Shown one piece after another: positions 32,858 through 42,739 of a stretch of DNA of 64,000 nt (within the stretch, counting starts at the first letter, position 1; each line of letters opens with the position of its first letter). A model generated the notes under the pieces. It was not told the origin of the DNA and did no database searches. It saw only the letters and a list, made by a program, of their open reading frames with translations. Made by a program: the position numbers and the translations under genes. Source of the stretch: Cristatella mucedo (Eukaryota > Bryozoa > Phylactolaemata > Cristatellidae); the NCBI GenBank assembly GCA_009760855.2, contig WPIO01000010.1, forward strand, positions 5,559,501 to 5,623,500, in the 5' to 3' direction.

Positions 32858-33658
32858 TTAAATTAATAATTCCATTGTCGATCTAAAATCTAATTTTTGC
32901 ATTTGTTTTAGAAAGATTAGACATCTTCCACAATCTGTTTGATCGTATTCTTGCAGCATAAATGTCTGAAAGCTTGGTGTAACACCAAAATAATTTATTA
33001 CTTCTGGCATTGGTGGAGCACCAAAAGAATCACAGTAAAAACATTTGTTTCCTTCTTTTTTTAATGCTTTCCAGTAATACATTGCAAGATCTGATTATCC
33101 TGTATTACAAATCAGACATTCATTCACTAGAGGTTTTGTTAGTTCATCTCTTGCAAAGACACCTCTGAAGTTTTTAAAATCTAATTCTTTTATATAATTA
33201 TTTATTTCTAGATCTGTTAAAGGTGATGATTTTATTTCTTTTTGTTTTTCGATAGTCTTTTAAGTACTGCAATTACTTGTTGTTTATCTTCTACACCTAA
33301 TCCATGTTTTCTACCATGAGCTAAAACTCCTTCACCTTCCATTCCTAGTCCGTGTTTTCTGCCATGTGCTAGTACACCTATGTCATGTTTTTTCCCTGTG
33401 CTAGTACACCTAGTCCATGTTTTCTTCCATGTGCTAAAACTCCTTCACCTTCCATTCCTAGTCCGTGTTTTCTACCATGTGCTAAAACACCTTCACCAAC
33501 ACTTCTTAGTTTAACAAACTGATTTCTCTTCTTTTTTAAATAGTGCAAATAACTATTAACATCCCTCTCAATAATTTAGATGAATCTACTTCAACATATT
33601 CCTCATGAATTGTATCAGTTGGTTGTTTACATTTAACACAATAAATTTCTATATCTAT
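32858..33658 (-). pseudogene. Zinc-ribbon leader, HGRKHGLG repeats and adenain-like protease
   Basis: Read on the minus strand, a zinc-ribbon-like start YCVKCKQPTD (33,630) and CTI/KKKRNQFVKL is followed by four to five copies of a unit containing LAHGRKHGLG (33,510-33,300). The adenovirus-type cysteine protease follows: FRGVFARDEL (33,165), CFYCDSFGAPPMPEV (33,050) and YDQTDCGRCLIFL (32,955). The Cys is in place. Where relatives carry the catalytic His, this copy reads SDLAMYYW just after a TAA at 33,095, so the His seems lost. Shifts at 33,540 and about 33,245 separate the parts, which may originally have been two genes. In active relatives the protease matures the capsid. Confidence 0.65.
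33290..33515 (-). repeat. Coding tandem repeat of the LAHGRKHGLG unit
   Basis: The DNA shows repeated ACCATGTGCTAAAAC and TAGTCCGTGTTTTCT words with a mixed period of 36 and 48 bp. On the minus strand they encode a basic, His-rich repeat. One unit is damaged near 33,380-33,395. Confidence 0.7.
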
Positions 33659-33671
33659 AATATTATAGAAA
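33640..33671. promoter_or_regulatory. Shared divergent promoter, protease and ATPase genes
   Basis: Between the minus-strand zinc-ribbon/protease gene and the plus-strand ATPase gene the sequence reads CTATATCTATAATATTATAG. A TATAG motif therefore faces outward on both strands within a few bases of each start. The minus-strand initiator reads ATT where ATG is expected. The same arrangement recurs at 42,730. Confidence 0.55.
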
Positions 33672-34392
33672 ATGTCTTTGAGAGTTAGAGCATTCAATTT
33701 GGACAAGATGTAGATACTGGACATAAAGAACCACTTCCTAAAGTACCTATTAGTACCCATTATTAGTACCCATTAGTACTTGGACCAAATGGAACAGGTA
33801 AATCACAATTAGTAATGAATTGGATATTTTATGGAATGTTAAATTCTGATACTTTCACAATCATTGCTTCAAGTTTAGATCAAAAGTTATATCGTGGACT
33901 TATGTCAATAGCTAAAGAAAACCCTGCTTATTTTTGGGTTAACGGAATTTATTCTATTCCTGAAGTTGATTCATATAAAAATGGTAAGAATGTTGTTGTA
34001 CTAGATGATTCGATGACAGAAGATCAAACTAAGATTTTGGATTTTTTAATAGAGGTAGACACAATGGATTGAACATATTCAACCTAGCACAAGGATTTAC
34101 TAATATTCCCAGAAGAGAAATAAGAAACAATATAAACATGATAATAATCTTTAAACAAAATGATACTGATATAGAATATATTCGTGATTCGTATCTCCGT
34201 GATAGAGACAAGAAAAAGTTTAAAGAATGGGTTAACTCTTGTACTAGAAATAGGTTGGGGTATTGTGTTATTGATTAAACTAAGACAGAAACAGAAGGAA
34301 GGTTTTGGTCTGTATATAGTACAGGTAAACAATTATTAACTATTTTTAATTCTATATGGGAAAATTATCAATGGAAAGTTGTACGCAAGTAA
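33672..34392 (+). pseudogene. FtsK/HerA-type DNA packaging ATPase
   Basis: ATG at 33,672 after ATTATAGAAA. Walker A is GPNGTGKSQL (33,782-33,811). Walker B is NVVVLDDSMTEDQ (33,988-34,026). A conserved downstream segment follows (HNGLNIFNLAQGF, 34,060). Breaks are a shift near 33,711, a duplicated ATTAGTACCCATT block with TAG at 33,760, a shift at the T6 run 34,042-34,047, and TAA at 34,276. All W codons here remain TGG. It packages the genome into capsids in active relatives. Confidence 0.8.
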
Positions 34393-34641
34393 GAATAAAC
34401 CTTGTAGAGAAAGTTTTCAAGAAGTACTAGATTTAGAGAATAAACTTGCTAATTTAGAAAATTTACCTGTTGCTAGTATACTTTATAATAGTCAAGAAAT
34501 ACAAAGAATTGAGGCAGAAATGCTAGCAAGAGATAGAGTAGAGCATGAGTTGAACTAACGTGCTTTAGAGAAATCAACTGATAATTCAGGTAATTTTGTT
34601 ATTGATAAACTAAGAAAAGTTAGACCTACAGTTTCAATTTA
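34393..34641 (+). pseudogene. Short coiled-coil protein fragment
   Basis: The frame lacks an ATG. A Glu/Leu-rich helical segment (FQEVLDLENKLANLENL) runs to TAA at 34,639-34,641, with an in-frame TAA at 34,556. The stop is followed directly by the next ATG. The gene is unknown; it may be the end of the ATPase product after a further shift or a separate small gene. Confidence 0.35.
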
Positions 34642-34642
34642 A

Positions 34643-35284
34643 ATGGAACGATGGGAACAAATGAAAAAAGTATTAGATGAAAAAGAGCTTGTAGATAATT
34701 CTAATGTAGTAAAAAAGAAATTTGCTGCTATTGCAGAAGGAAAGTATAAAAAAGCTACTAATATTGCAAATCAATCAAAGACACATGCAGCTAATCCAGA
34801 ATTCAGAAAAAGTTCTATTGATGAATTTCAGAAAGCAGTTGCAACTCATCTAAATGTTAATCCTTCAACTGGTATGAGATCTAAGAAAAAAGCTAAAATA
34901 CAAGAAATAGTAAGTGATTCAACAAAAAGAAAAACACCTAGTAGAAGTGATACTACTGTTGTTCCTGTTGTTCCTGTTGTTCCTGTTGTTCCTGTTGTTC
35001 CTGTTGTTCCTGTTGTTCCTGTTGTTCCTGTTGTTCCTGTTGTTCCTGTTGTTCCTGTTGTTCCTGTTGTTCCTGTTGTTCCTGTTGTTCCTGTTGTTCC
35101 TGTTGTTCCTGTTGTTTCTGTTGTTCCTGTTGTTCCTGTTATTCCTGTTGCTCCTGTTGTTCCTGTTTCAGAAACAAGTATTCTAAAAGATAAAAAACAA
35201 TATTTACTTGATATTTTTAAATTTTTCATGAACCAAATACTATTGAATATCATAATAAATCTAGTGATTCTATTTCTGATATAG
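34643..35284 (+). CDS. Lys-rich protein with a long Val-Val-Pro repeat
   Basis: ATG 34,643. The N-terminal 100 residues are helix-rich and basic ([19 protein letters not shown]). A run of more than 20 Val-Val-Pro triplets encoded by a 9-bp tandem repeat follows (34,957-35,170). After the repeat the frame probably shifts near the T5/T5 runs at 35,213-35,226. The repeat could form an extended stalk; this is inference. No family is recognised. Confidence 0.55.
   Translation: MERWEQMKKVLDEKELVDNSNVVKKKFAAIAEGKYKKATNIANQSKTHAANPEFRKSSIDEFQKAVATHLNVNPSTGMRSKKKAKIQEIVSDSTKRKTPSRSDTTVVPVVPVVPVVPVVPVVPVVPVVPVVPVVPVVPVVPVVPVVPVVPVVPVVPVVSVVPVVPVIPVAPVVPVSETSILKDKKQYLLDIFKFFMNQILLNIIINLVILFLI
34957..35172 (+). 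repeat. 9-bp coding minisatellite (GTTGTTCCT)n
   Basis: Around 23 units in tandem, nearly perfect, with a few variants (GTTTCT, ATTCCT, GCTCCT) toward the 3' end. It stays in frame with the host ORF. Confidence 0.95.
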
Positions 35285-35379
35285 TGATTACTATTACTGA
35301 TCAGAATCTAAAATTATTAGATTTTAGTTCAAAACAAATTATTGTTGTTATAGAAATTCTTCAAGTTTAATATAGGAAA

Positions 35380-36276
35380 GTTTCAATAAGATTAAGTGGA
35401 ACAGCTAGTACAGAATCAAAAACATTAGTACTACCAATTATGCTTGGGTCTGATTCAGGCTATAATAAAATTGGTTTATGTAGACTAGAGTTTACTTATA
35501 CTAATAAAGTTGTATCAAATATTGTTGCTGGAGTTAATGATAGATTTTGGTTTCAATGGAATTTAACTGATCTTTCAAAAACATACTGTACTATTCCTCC
35601 TGGTTATTATGATTCTGGTAAAACTGTTTCAGCTCTAAATAAGGCATTATCAGAGCCTCAAATAAAAACAAGTATTGCTCAAAATGGCGCTGTATCAATA
35701 GTAACAACTAGTGCTTTTTATGATACAACAAAAAGAAATAGTACTGGTATTATATTTAGTGTTGATACAGAAAATAAAATATGAATGCAAGTAGTTTGAG
35801 ATTATGTTGTTTTACTTGGAAGTGCTGCTGGAGTTGTAAATTCAATTGGAGATACAGATTTTAATTGAAATCAAAAAGGAACAATTAATGATAAAGACGT
35901 TGAAAGAACTCCTTATGAAGCAAGAGCAAAGGCAATGTATTTTACTGGTATGTATAAAGCATGGAATAAAATGCTATTACCAGATAATACAGGAATTTTA
36001 TGGATAAGGGTTGATTGTGATTTAGCTGATCCTTTTAAGAATTATATAGAAAGAAAAAAAGGACTCTTAGAACAATCTTCATCTTTATATATTATCGATA
36101 TTGATGATATTAGTCCTGGTGAAAAGTTTGATCTTCATATTAGTAATACATTATTCTTACCAACTCGAGAGAATATAGATTCAATAAGTAATTTTAAAAT
36201 AGCATTAAGTGATCAAAATGGAAATCCTTTAAATATTATTACTGATGTACTTGCAACAATAGAAATTTCAAAGTAA
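35380..36276 (+). pseudogene. Penton (minor capsid) protein candidate with three TGA codons
   Basis: Continuous coding sequence of about 298 codons, with TGA at 35,782, 35,797 and 35,866 as the only interruptions and no frameshift. It begins just after AATATAGG, where the ATG seems lost. The composition is beta-rich, with FWFQWNLTDLS, CTIPPGYYDSG and KFDLHISNTL. Position directly before the major capsid region fits the penton gene of this virus group. The assignment rests on position and profile, so confidence is moderate. Confidence 0.55.
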
Positions 36277-36284
36277 TATAGAGC

Positions 36285-36842
36285 ATGGGTAGTTATGCAA
36301 GAGTTGGACATGGAAATATACATGGTGGTAAATATTAAGGATCTGGATTGTTAAATAAAGTAATTGGTGGTGTTGGAACAGTAGCACCTGTTGTAACAGG
36401 ATTAACCAGTCTTAGTCTGAATATTGCTAACAAAGGTATTGGAATGCATCAAGCAAGAAAACTGATTGAACTATAAACAAAGAAAGAAATCAGGAATATG
36501 CTAACAAACGCAGAGATATGGATGATAAACTTGAAGAAGAGAAAAGAAGGAAAGAACTTGAATATGAACTTGAGGAAAAAAGGAAGGAGAAGATTATGAT
36601 AAGATGAAAGATGAAAGAGATGGATCTTGAAACTAAACGTGCTATGTTAGATAAACTTAAGCCAAAATCTAAAAAAAGCCGTAAATCAAAGATTGAAGAA
36701 GAACCAGAAGTAGAAGGCTATTCTGAAACTCTTAAGGATAATGATCCAATAGCATATAAAGAAATAGAGAAAGTGATTAGCACTACAGCTGTTGCTCCTT
36801 ATGTTAGACCTGATGGTTATGGTGGTAGTATGAAGAAAAAAT
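36285..36842 (+). pseudogene. Virion protein candidate, Gly-rich start and charged helix
   Basis: ATG 36,285 after TAATATAGAGC. It starts MGSYARVGHGNIHGG, then TAA at 36,336, then a hydrophobic TVAPVVTGLTSLSLNI, then a strongly charged helix (EEEKRRKELEYELEEKRK) and the tail YVRPDGYGGSMKKK. Shifts near 36,475 and 36,603 split it. The small amphipathic, basic virion-protein type is common next to the capsid gene. The function is inferred only. Confidence 0.45.
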
Positions 36843-36872
36843 AGGAGCTGGATTATATATCCAAAGTAAAAA

Positions 36873-39800
36873 ATGATTTTTAGTTTTTTATATAGAGATA
36901 AAATAGCAAGTGCACCTATAGATAGAATACCTGAATTAGGAGATCCTGATTTTCCTGATTATAAACTGAGAGACTATCAATACAGAGAATTCTACCTATC
37001 AAATGGAAATGAGACAGATAACATTGCAAGCAAACAAGTAACATTCATTTTTCCTGGTAAACAACAAACATGTTATGTTCTATCAGATGCATATCTTTTA
37101 CTTGAGGGTCAACTTGGAACACCAGATGCTAATAATGTTAATACTCTTGTTGAACTCAAAAAAAGTCTTGCTGTTGGACTTGTTAATAACGCAGGTGCTT
37201 GGTTGTTTAGTAATATGAGAATTAGGCTTGGTACTGAAGTGATTGAAAGTCTACCACAAAAAGAAGCAGTTGGAACTGTTTCAAAACTTATGGGTCTTCT
37301 ATGTTATCCAAATGACTACAATAGGACTGAAGGCCTAGCAACAGGTTGGAAAAACGGCCTATGGTTTACCACAGACATTAAACTAGCCAGGTCTACTAAA
37401 CGAAAGCTTGAAAAAGCATACAAAAGATCCGGACTAACTGTCCATCGACAGGCATATGAAGACTACTGTAGGTCGTACCAATCAATCCTAGCAAAGGCCA
37501 AGTCTAGCTTCAATAGAAACACTGTTGAATCACAGATGCACAATCCAAAAATGCTGATGTCGACAATAAACCATCTCCTCAACCGTTCCCAGATTAGCTC
37601 CTTACCTGGTGATCCTTGTGATGATCTAGCCGATCGCTTCTCTTGATTCTTTGTGCAGAAGATAGACAGGATCAGGGAATCCATCCCTGCGATGACAACC
37701 TCCCCACTAGAATGCTGTTCCTTGGTTCCTGGCTGCACCTCAATGTCTGCATTTAAGCAGGTCACTAGTGATCTAGTCCTAAAGTTCGTATCACAATCAA
37801 AGAAGACAATAAGTCCTCTGGACCCTATTCCCACTATCCTGCTCCTACGTTGCATTGATCTGCTGCTGCCATTCATAACTAACATCATTAATATGTCATT
37901 AGCCTCAAGTCATGTCCCAGCACCTTTCAAAAAAGCTGTAGTCAGGTCTCTTCTCAAGAAAGCAACACTAAACCAAGAGAACTTAAGCAACTATCGCTCA
38001 ATCTCCCTTCTACCATTCCTATCAAAGACACTGGAACAGGTCGTGGCAGACCAGCTGAACTTATATATCAAAACCTCACACCTTGCTAGTAAGTTCCAGT
38101 CTGGCTTTAGAGCTAATTACTCCACAGAGTCAGCATTGCTTAGCGTATACAACGACCTACTTAGTAATGCAGACATGGGTAGAGTGTCTCTGCTTGTTTT
38201 GCTCGATCTTTCGGCAGCTTTTGACACCATCGATCACAAAGTTCTTCTAGAGCGCCTCTCATCTCGCCTGGGCATCACTGGCACTGCTCTGCAGTGGTTC
38301 AGGTCCTATCTCAGTGGGAGACTCCAGAGTATTGACGTGAATGGACAAAGATCATCGGAAGTCTGATCCTCTGAAATATGGAGTACCTCAGGGCTCCGTG
38401 CTAGGTCCGGTTCTTTTCACGGTTTATACTCTCCCTCTTGCTAATGTGATTGCCAAGCACAATCTAGGCTTTCACTTCTACGCGGATGACACTCAGTTGT
38501 ACCTTTGCTTTGATCCCTCCCAGCCTTCGAGCACCTCAAACTCTCTCAACTAACTTGCTGCATGCATTGATGACATCCGCACTTGGATGGGAGTAAATTT
38601 TCTTAAACTAAACGATGACAAAACTAACTTACTAGTTATGGGCAAACCCAGTGTGATTCAGAGATTGGAAAGGCTGTCTCTCAAAATTGGCTCTGCCAGC
38701 ATATCTCCTGTCGAATCAGCTCGAAATCTAGGTGTCATATTCCAAAGCGACCTCTCGTTAGACGACCATATCAGCTCCACAGTCAAATCTGCCTATTTTC
38801 AGCTTTATAACATTTCTAAAATTAGGGCTTGTTTAGATAAGGATACCACGTCTAAGTTGGTCCATGCATTAGTGACATCTCGTCTCGACTTCTGAAACTC
38901 ACTGCTTACTGGCCAACCGGCATGTGCGATCAGGCGATTGCAGCTGGTGCAAAACTCTGCAGCTAGACTTGTCTGTCGTGAGCATCGCAGTTGCCACATT
39001 ACTCTACTTCTTGCCGACCTGCACTGGCTACCAGTCAAGCAACGGATTGACTTCAAGGTTTTTTCGCTCACTTTTAGGTCCCTTCATTCTATGGCTCCAG
39101 CCTATCTGTCAGATATACTACCCCATCAGGCCAAGCATCGTACCACCCGCTTTTCGGAATCCACCAGTCTACAAATACCTCGTACAAACCTTAAATCCTT
39201 TGGAGACCGTGCATTTAGTTCGTATGCTCCCAAAGCCTGGAACTCCATCCCGACCTGCGTCAGAACATCCCCTGACCTGACCACATTTAAAAGGAACTTA
39301 AAAACATACTTATTTAGGACAGCATTTAGTGGGTCCCTCTGATTCGTCCTTGATGATGTGCTTATGCGTGCTGACACTGTGCATGCTGCCACTAACATTT
39401 GCATGCTGACCCTGTGCATGTCACCCGTAACCATGTTATTCATTTTGTTTGTTTTTCAAGCATGATTTTACTTACCATTCAATTGCATTTCCCTTTGCAG
39501 CAAATGTAAAGCGCCTAGAGAGAGATTAAGTTCTCTGAGGGCGCTTTATTAAGTACATCACTGTTATTATTATTATTAATAAAAAAGATGAAGCAAATTC
39601 AATAGATGATATTATTGTAATTAATTCTTATACTAGTCTTAATGCTTCTGCAGTAAATATTACTGGTGGAAATACTTGTTCTAATTTTGGTTTTATGTAT
39701 AGAAGAGCTAGTATAAACAATCTTGTTGAAACTAATCCTGGAACATTTAGTATTGCTCTTCCACTATCAAGACTCTCTGGTTTGTGCGCTGATATGAATA

Positions 39801-40663
39801 AAATTCTTTATAATATTCCTTTTTCTCTTGAAATGACCAGAGTTGGTGGAAATGATTATGAAGCTATTGTGACTGGAGCAACTGGTCTTGTTGGTGATAC
39901 TGCACATACTATTTCAACGAGAGGATCAACTGTTGGAGGCAATCCTAATATAGCTAATGGTGATGGTGTATACACAAACTTCAAAATTGCAATGTCAAAA
40001 ATGAGACTCATTGTTCCATGTATAGTTCTTAAAGAGAGTGTTCAAAGAGCACGTGCTGATATCTCGCGAAATATCAAAGAAAATAAGACTTAATTACAGA
40101 GTTAGACGATAGAAAAATATTACTATAAGTAGTCTTAATCAAGGACTTAAATTCACTAAAACTCTATCAGTTCAAAATACAGTTAATAAAGTTAGATGGT
40201 TGATTGTTGCTGCACAAAATTACAAAAAATATGGATTCTATTATCAAAGTCCTTGTACTTACAATCATTGTGATATTAAAAGTGTTAGTGTTCTTGCTAA
40301 AGGATCTAAACAATATCCTAGTGTGCTAAGATCTTGTGACCCTAAAAAAAAAGGAAAATGTGCTCAATCATACAGGGATTTCACAACCTTCAGAAAACAA
40401 TACCTTGGACCTAATGAAGTTACTAAACCTGTTGGAATTAATTATCCTGAATGGCTAAGTCTTTATCCTATCCATGTTATTGATTTGCAATACAATGATG
40501 AACCTCTTAGAGTATCATCTAGACTTGATGTAACTATTGAATTCAATTCTACTATTCCATCTTATAACACACAAATAATTATTCACTATTTGACTATTTT
40601 TGAGAATACTGCTGAGCTAACATCTAATGGTAATGGAACTATCTTTACTTGTAGTAAATGAAT
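36873..40663 (+). pseudogene. Major capsid protein, split by a LINE
   Basis: The N-terminal part 36,873-37,354 (MIFSFLYRDKIASAPIDRIP) includes a beta-rich jelly-roll-like stretch. A LINE fills 37,355-39,580. The capsid resumes in the same frame at the A-run (KKDEANSIDDIIV). A shift near 40,090 and TAG at 40,110 follow. The end contains YPIHVIDLQYNDEPLRVSSR and reaches TGA at 40,660 followed by ATG. Size and position fit the double jelly-roll capsid protein of Maverick-type viruses. It builds the icosahedral shell in active relatives. Confidence 0.7.
37355..39580 (+). mobile_element. LINE family A insertion inside the capsid gene
   Basis: 5'-truncated L2/CR1-like element with the linker region, reverse transcriptase (LVLLDLSAAFDTIDH at 38,200; [10 protein letters not shown] at 38,380; FYADDTQLY at 38,476) and C-terminal domain (PKAWNSIPTC at 39,230), then the tail AAAGCGCCTAGAGAGAGATT and ATT repeats. 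The RT frame is broken near 38,365, at 38,551 and at 38,893. It lies between short A-runs (37,350-37,354 and 39,581-39,586) that may be the target duplication. Confidence 0.9.
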
Positions 40664-40701
40664 GTTTGTGTATGATGGAAAAGATTTTTAATAAAATTAT
40701 A

Positions 40702-41405
40702 ATGACTAAATATAATGCAAAAAAACAAATTGTATTCAAGGGTCTGATGAATGGAATAGAGCTATGAGTTTGAATATTGGTGGATCAGAAGTTTATTCTG
40801 TTCTAGGTAACGATATGGTTTTTGGAGCACAAATTGATTGTGATATTGAATTAATTTCAAATAGAAAACTAAAGAAATATATTGCTAATTCACAGACAGT
40901 GAGATTTCCTCAAATGTTATTTGGTAAAGTGTTTGAAAATATCGCTGCTAAATACTTAGAAATGAAACTAGATAGAAAGATTGAGAATGCTAATGAGTGT
41001 TTTGTTAGCGATGGAGTTTACCGTTATTCACCCGATGTAATTATTGACGAAGATACACAATGGACTAGAAGTATAGTTGAGGAATTTGTTCCAAAACAGT
41101 ATCATGCTCAATTTTTTTTACTTGGTCTTTATGTTCTAAAGTTGAGTGGATGTTTCTATAGTGAATTTGAAATATTTGTTGAGGGTTTGAATTGTCAAGA
41201 AGAACCTAAAAATTATATAGCAGCAGGAAGTGTTAGAATTCCTACAAATTATGTTTTTGATATGCCAGTTCGTGAACGACTATTTATGTTTTTACTTAAA
41301 GATAAAAAGTATTATGATTTTGAATTTGATATAATAAGTGATTATGGTCGTTTTTACAATAAAAATAGTTTTGGTTTTGATATGAAATATATTTATAAAA
41401 AGTAG
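40702..41405 (+). pseudogene. YqaJ/lambda-exonuclease-like nuclease
   Basis: An early shift at the A7 run 40,719-40,725 separates a short start from the main frame. The N-terminal motif QGSDEWNRAMSLNIGGSE (from 40,738) is typical of the YqaJ/lambda-exonuclease start. A helix with FGKVFENIAAKYLE (40,922) and SPDVIIDE (41,029), then VEEFVPKQYHAQ (41,080), resemble the E, D and E-x-K region of PD-(D/E)XK nucleases, with the Lys displaced. A role in recombination or genome processing is inferred. It may be a separate fold with chance similarity. Confidence 0.5.
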
Positions 41406-42318
41406 AGATACAAATTGTAGAAGAAAAATATTTTGGTAGATTTAGTAGAATTGTTCCAGTAGTTAAAGAAATATTAGTATTAAAAGTTAATGGAATTATT
41501 TTATCAGATCTAAATGCAAATGGTAATAGAATTCATCATATCATATCAGATCCTATTAATGATAGTGATGCTGTAACAAAATCTTATGCTGATACTAGTT
41601 TTGTAGTTAATTCTGGAACATCACTTAATCTTGCTGGTAAAACAATTAGTAATCTCGGATCAGGAGTAAATCCTAACGATGGAGTTAATGTTAGTCAAAT
41701 AAATAATTATGTTAAAAAAACAGGTGATGCAATGTTAGGAGACTTAAATATGAATAGTTAGGCTATAACATCTACTAATTGGAATTCAGGTAATGCTAAT
41801 CCAACAGTGGTAAATGATGATTATTGTGTGACCTATGGAGCAATTGAGAGGGATGTATTATTGAAAGCATTCCCTTCAACAACAAATATAAATATGGGGG
41901 TAATTCAATAACAAATGTTGCTGATCTTGTTAATCCTAGTGATGTTGCAACAAAGAATTATGTAGATAAAACATTTAAAAAAATAACAGAAGAAATAGCG
42001 ATCTCGATGAATCCTAATTCTAATAATTCAATTCTAAATCTATCAGAACCTTATTCATGGACAAATAAAACATCTCCACCAATAATGATATTAAATGTTA
42101 TGGTTGTTGGAGCATCTAACTGTGTATTTCTAAAACCTAATACTGATACAACTGTTGTATCTGGTGATGTAAGAGCTGTAAATACTTCTCCGACTGGTGT
42201 TGATTTAAAGTATTATGCATACTTTACTAGATTACCAACAGAATATTACTTCATTGACAATCTTGGAAATTTAAAGGAAATCTTCTCGATCAGTTATGTA
42301 GCCTCCCGAAAAGTATAA
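41402..42318 (+). pseudogene. Phage-type tail-fibre-like protein
   Basis: Three repeats follow the bacteriophage fibre pattern: NGNRIHHIISDPINDSDAV with TKSYAD (41,515-41,585), GDLNMNS then TAG at 41,759, and NPSDVATKNYVD (41,932-41,967). The C-terminal 100 residues (42,007-42,315) are beta-rich and end SISYVASRKV. A shift occurs at the G5 run 41,896-41,900. The start codon is not clear because the frame emerges from the end of the preceding gene. An attachment role is inferred by analogy with phage fibres. Confidence 0.65.
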
Positions 42319-42344
42319 ATAAACTATTAAAACTATTAACTATT

Positions 42345-42729
42345 TTAATTTTGTAGCTTTACATTTACCGTCAACAAGAGGGAATAGTTTGAAATGTAAC
42401 AGATGGCTTCATGATCTAAACAATGATGTAAGCAATAGGTAGAGCAACAACCTTGTTTTAAGTGTTTCTTGACTAAAGAATATAATTTAGCTAGTCTCTC
42501 TTTTTTAAATGAATTAGTATCTATATAATATCATGAACAGATTATACTTGTATCATTACGTAAAAGACTAGAATCAAAATCTGTTTTTTATATCTAAATC
42601 ACACTTATCACATCGTATTTCATATTTTTGTTTTGGTCTCTTTGCTTTTACTTTAATATAAGGATGACCTGATTCAAGGTATTCACTTTCACTAAATTTA
42701 TTTAAACATATATCACAAATTATTTCCAT
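42345..42729 (-). pseudogene. Small cysteine-rich, zinc-binding protein
   Basis: ATG at 42,729 on the minus strand. CDICLNKF and RCDKCDLDIK give a four-Cys zinc site. A shift at the T6 run 42,584-42,589 and TGA at 42,531 precede a Cys/His-rich end (GCCSTYCLHHCLDH). It is divergent from the integrase, with only 10 bp between the two start codons. A regulatory or nucleic-acid-binding role is a guess. Confidence 0.55.
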
Positions 42730-42739
42730 TCTCTATAGA
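42730..42739. promoter_or_regulatory. Ten-base divergent promoter/start region
   Basis: CATTCTCTATAGAATG joins the minus-strand ATG (42,729) and plus-strand ATG (42,740) around a CTATAG palindrome. Both genes have TATAG (or its mirror) 2-5 bases before their starts, leaving almost no leader. Confidence 0.6.

Noticed and set aside
33290-33515. CRISPR-like array
   Set aside because: The repeats are coding, have no unique spacers, and vary in period.
33536-33760. Minus-strand 74-codon frame starting with MGTNRYFRKW as a gene of its own
   Set aside because: Its first half is the reverse of the ATPase start; only the part from about 33,658 downward (zinc-ribbon) is supported.
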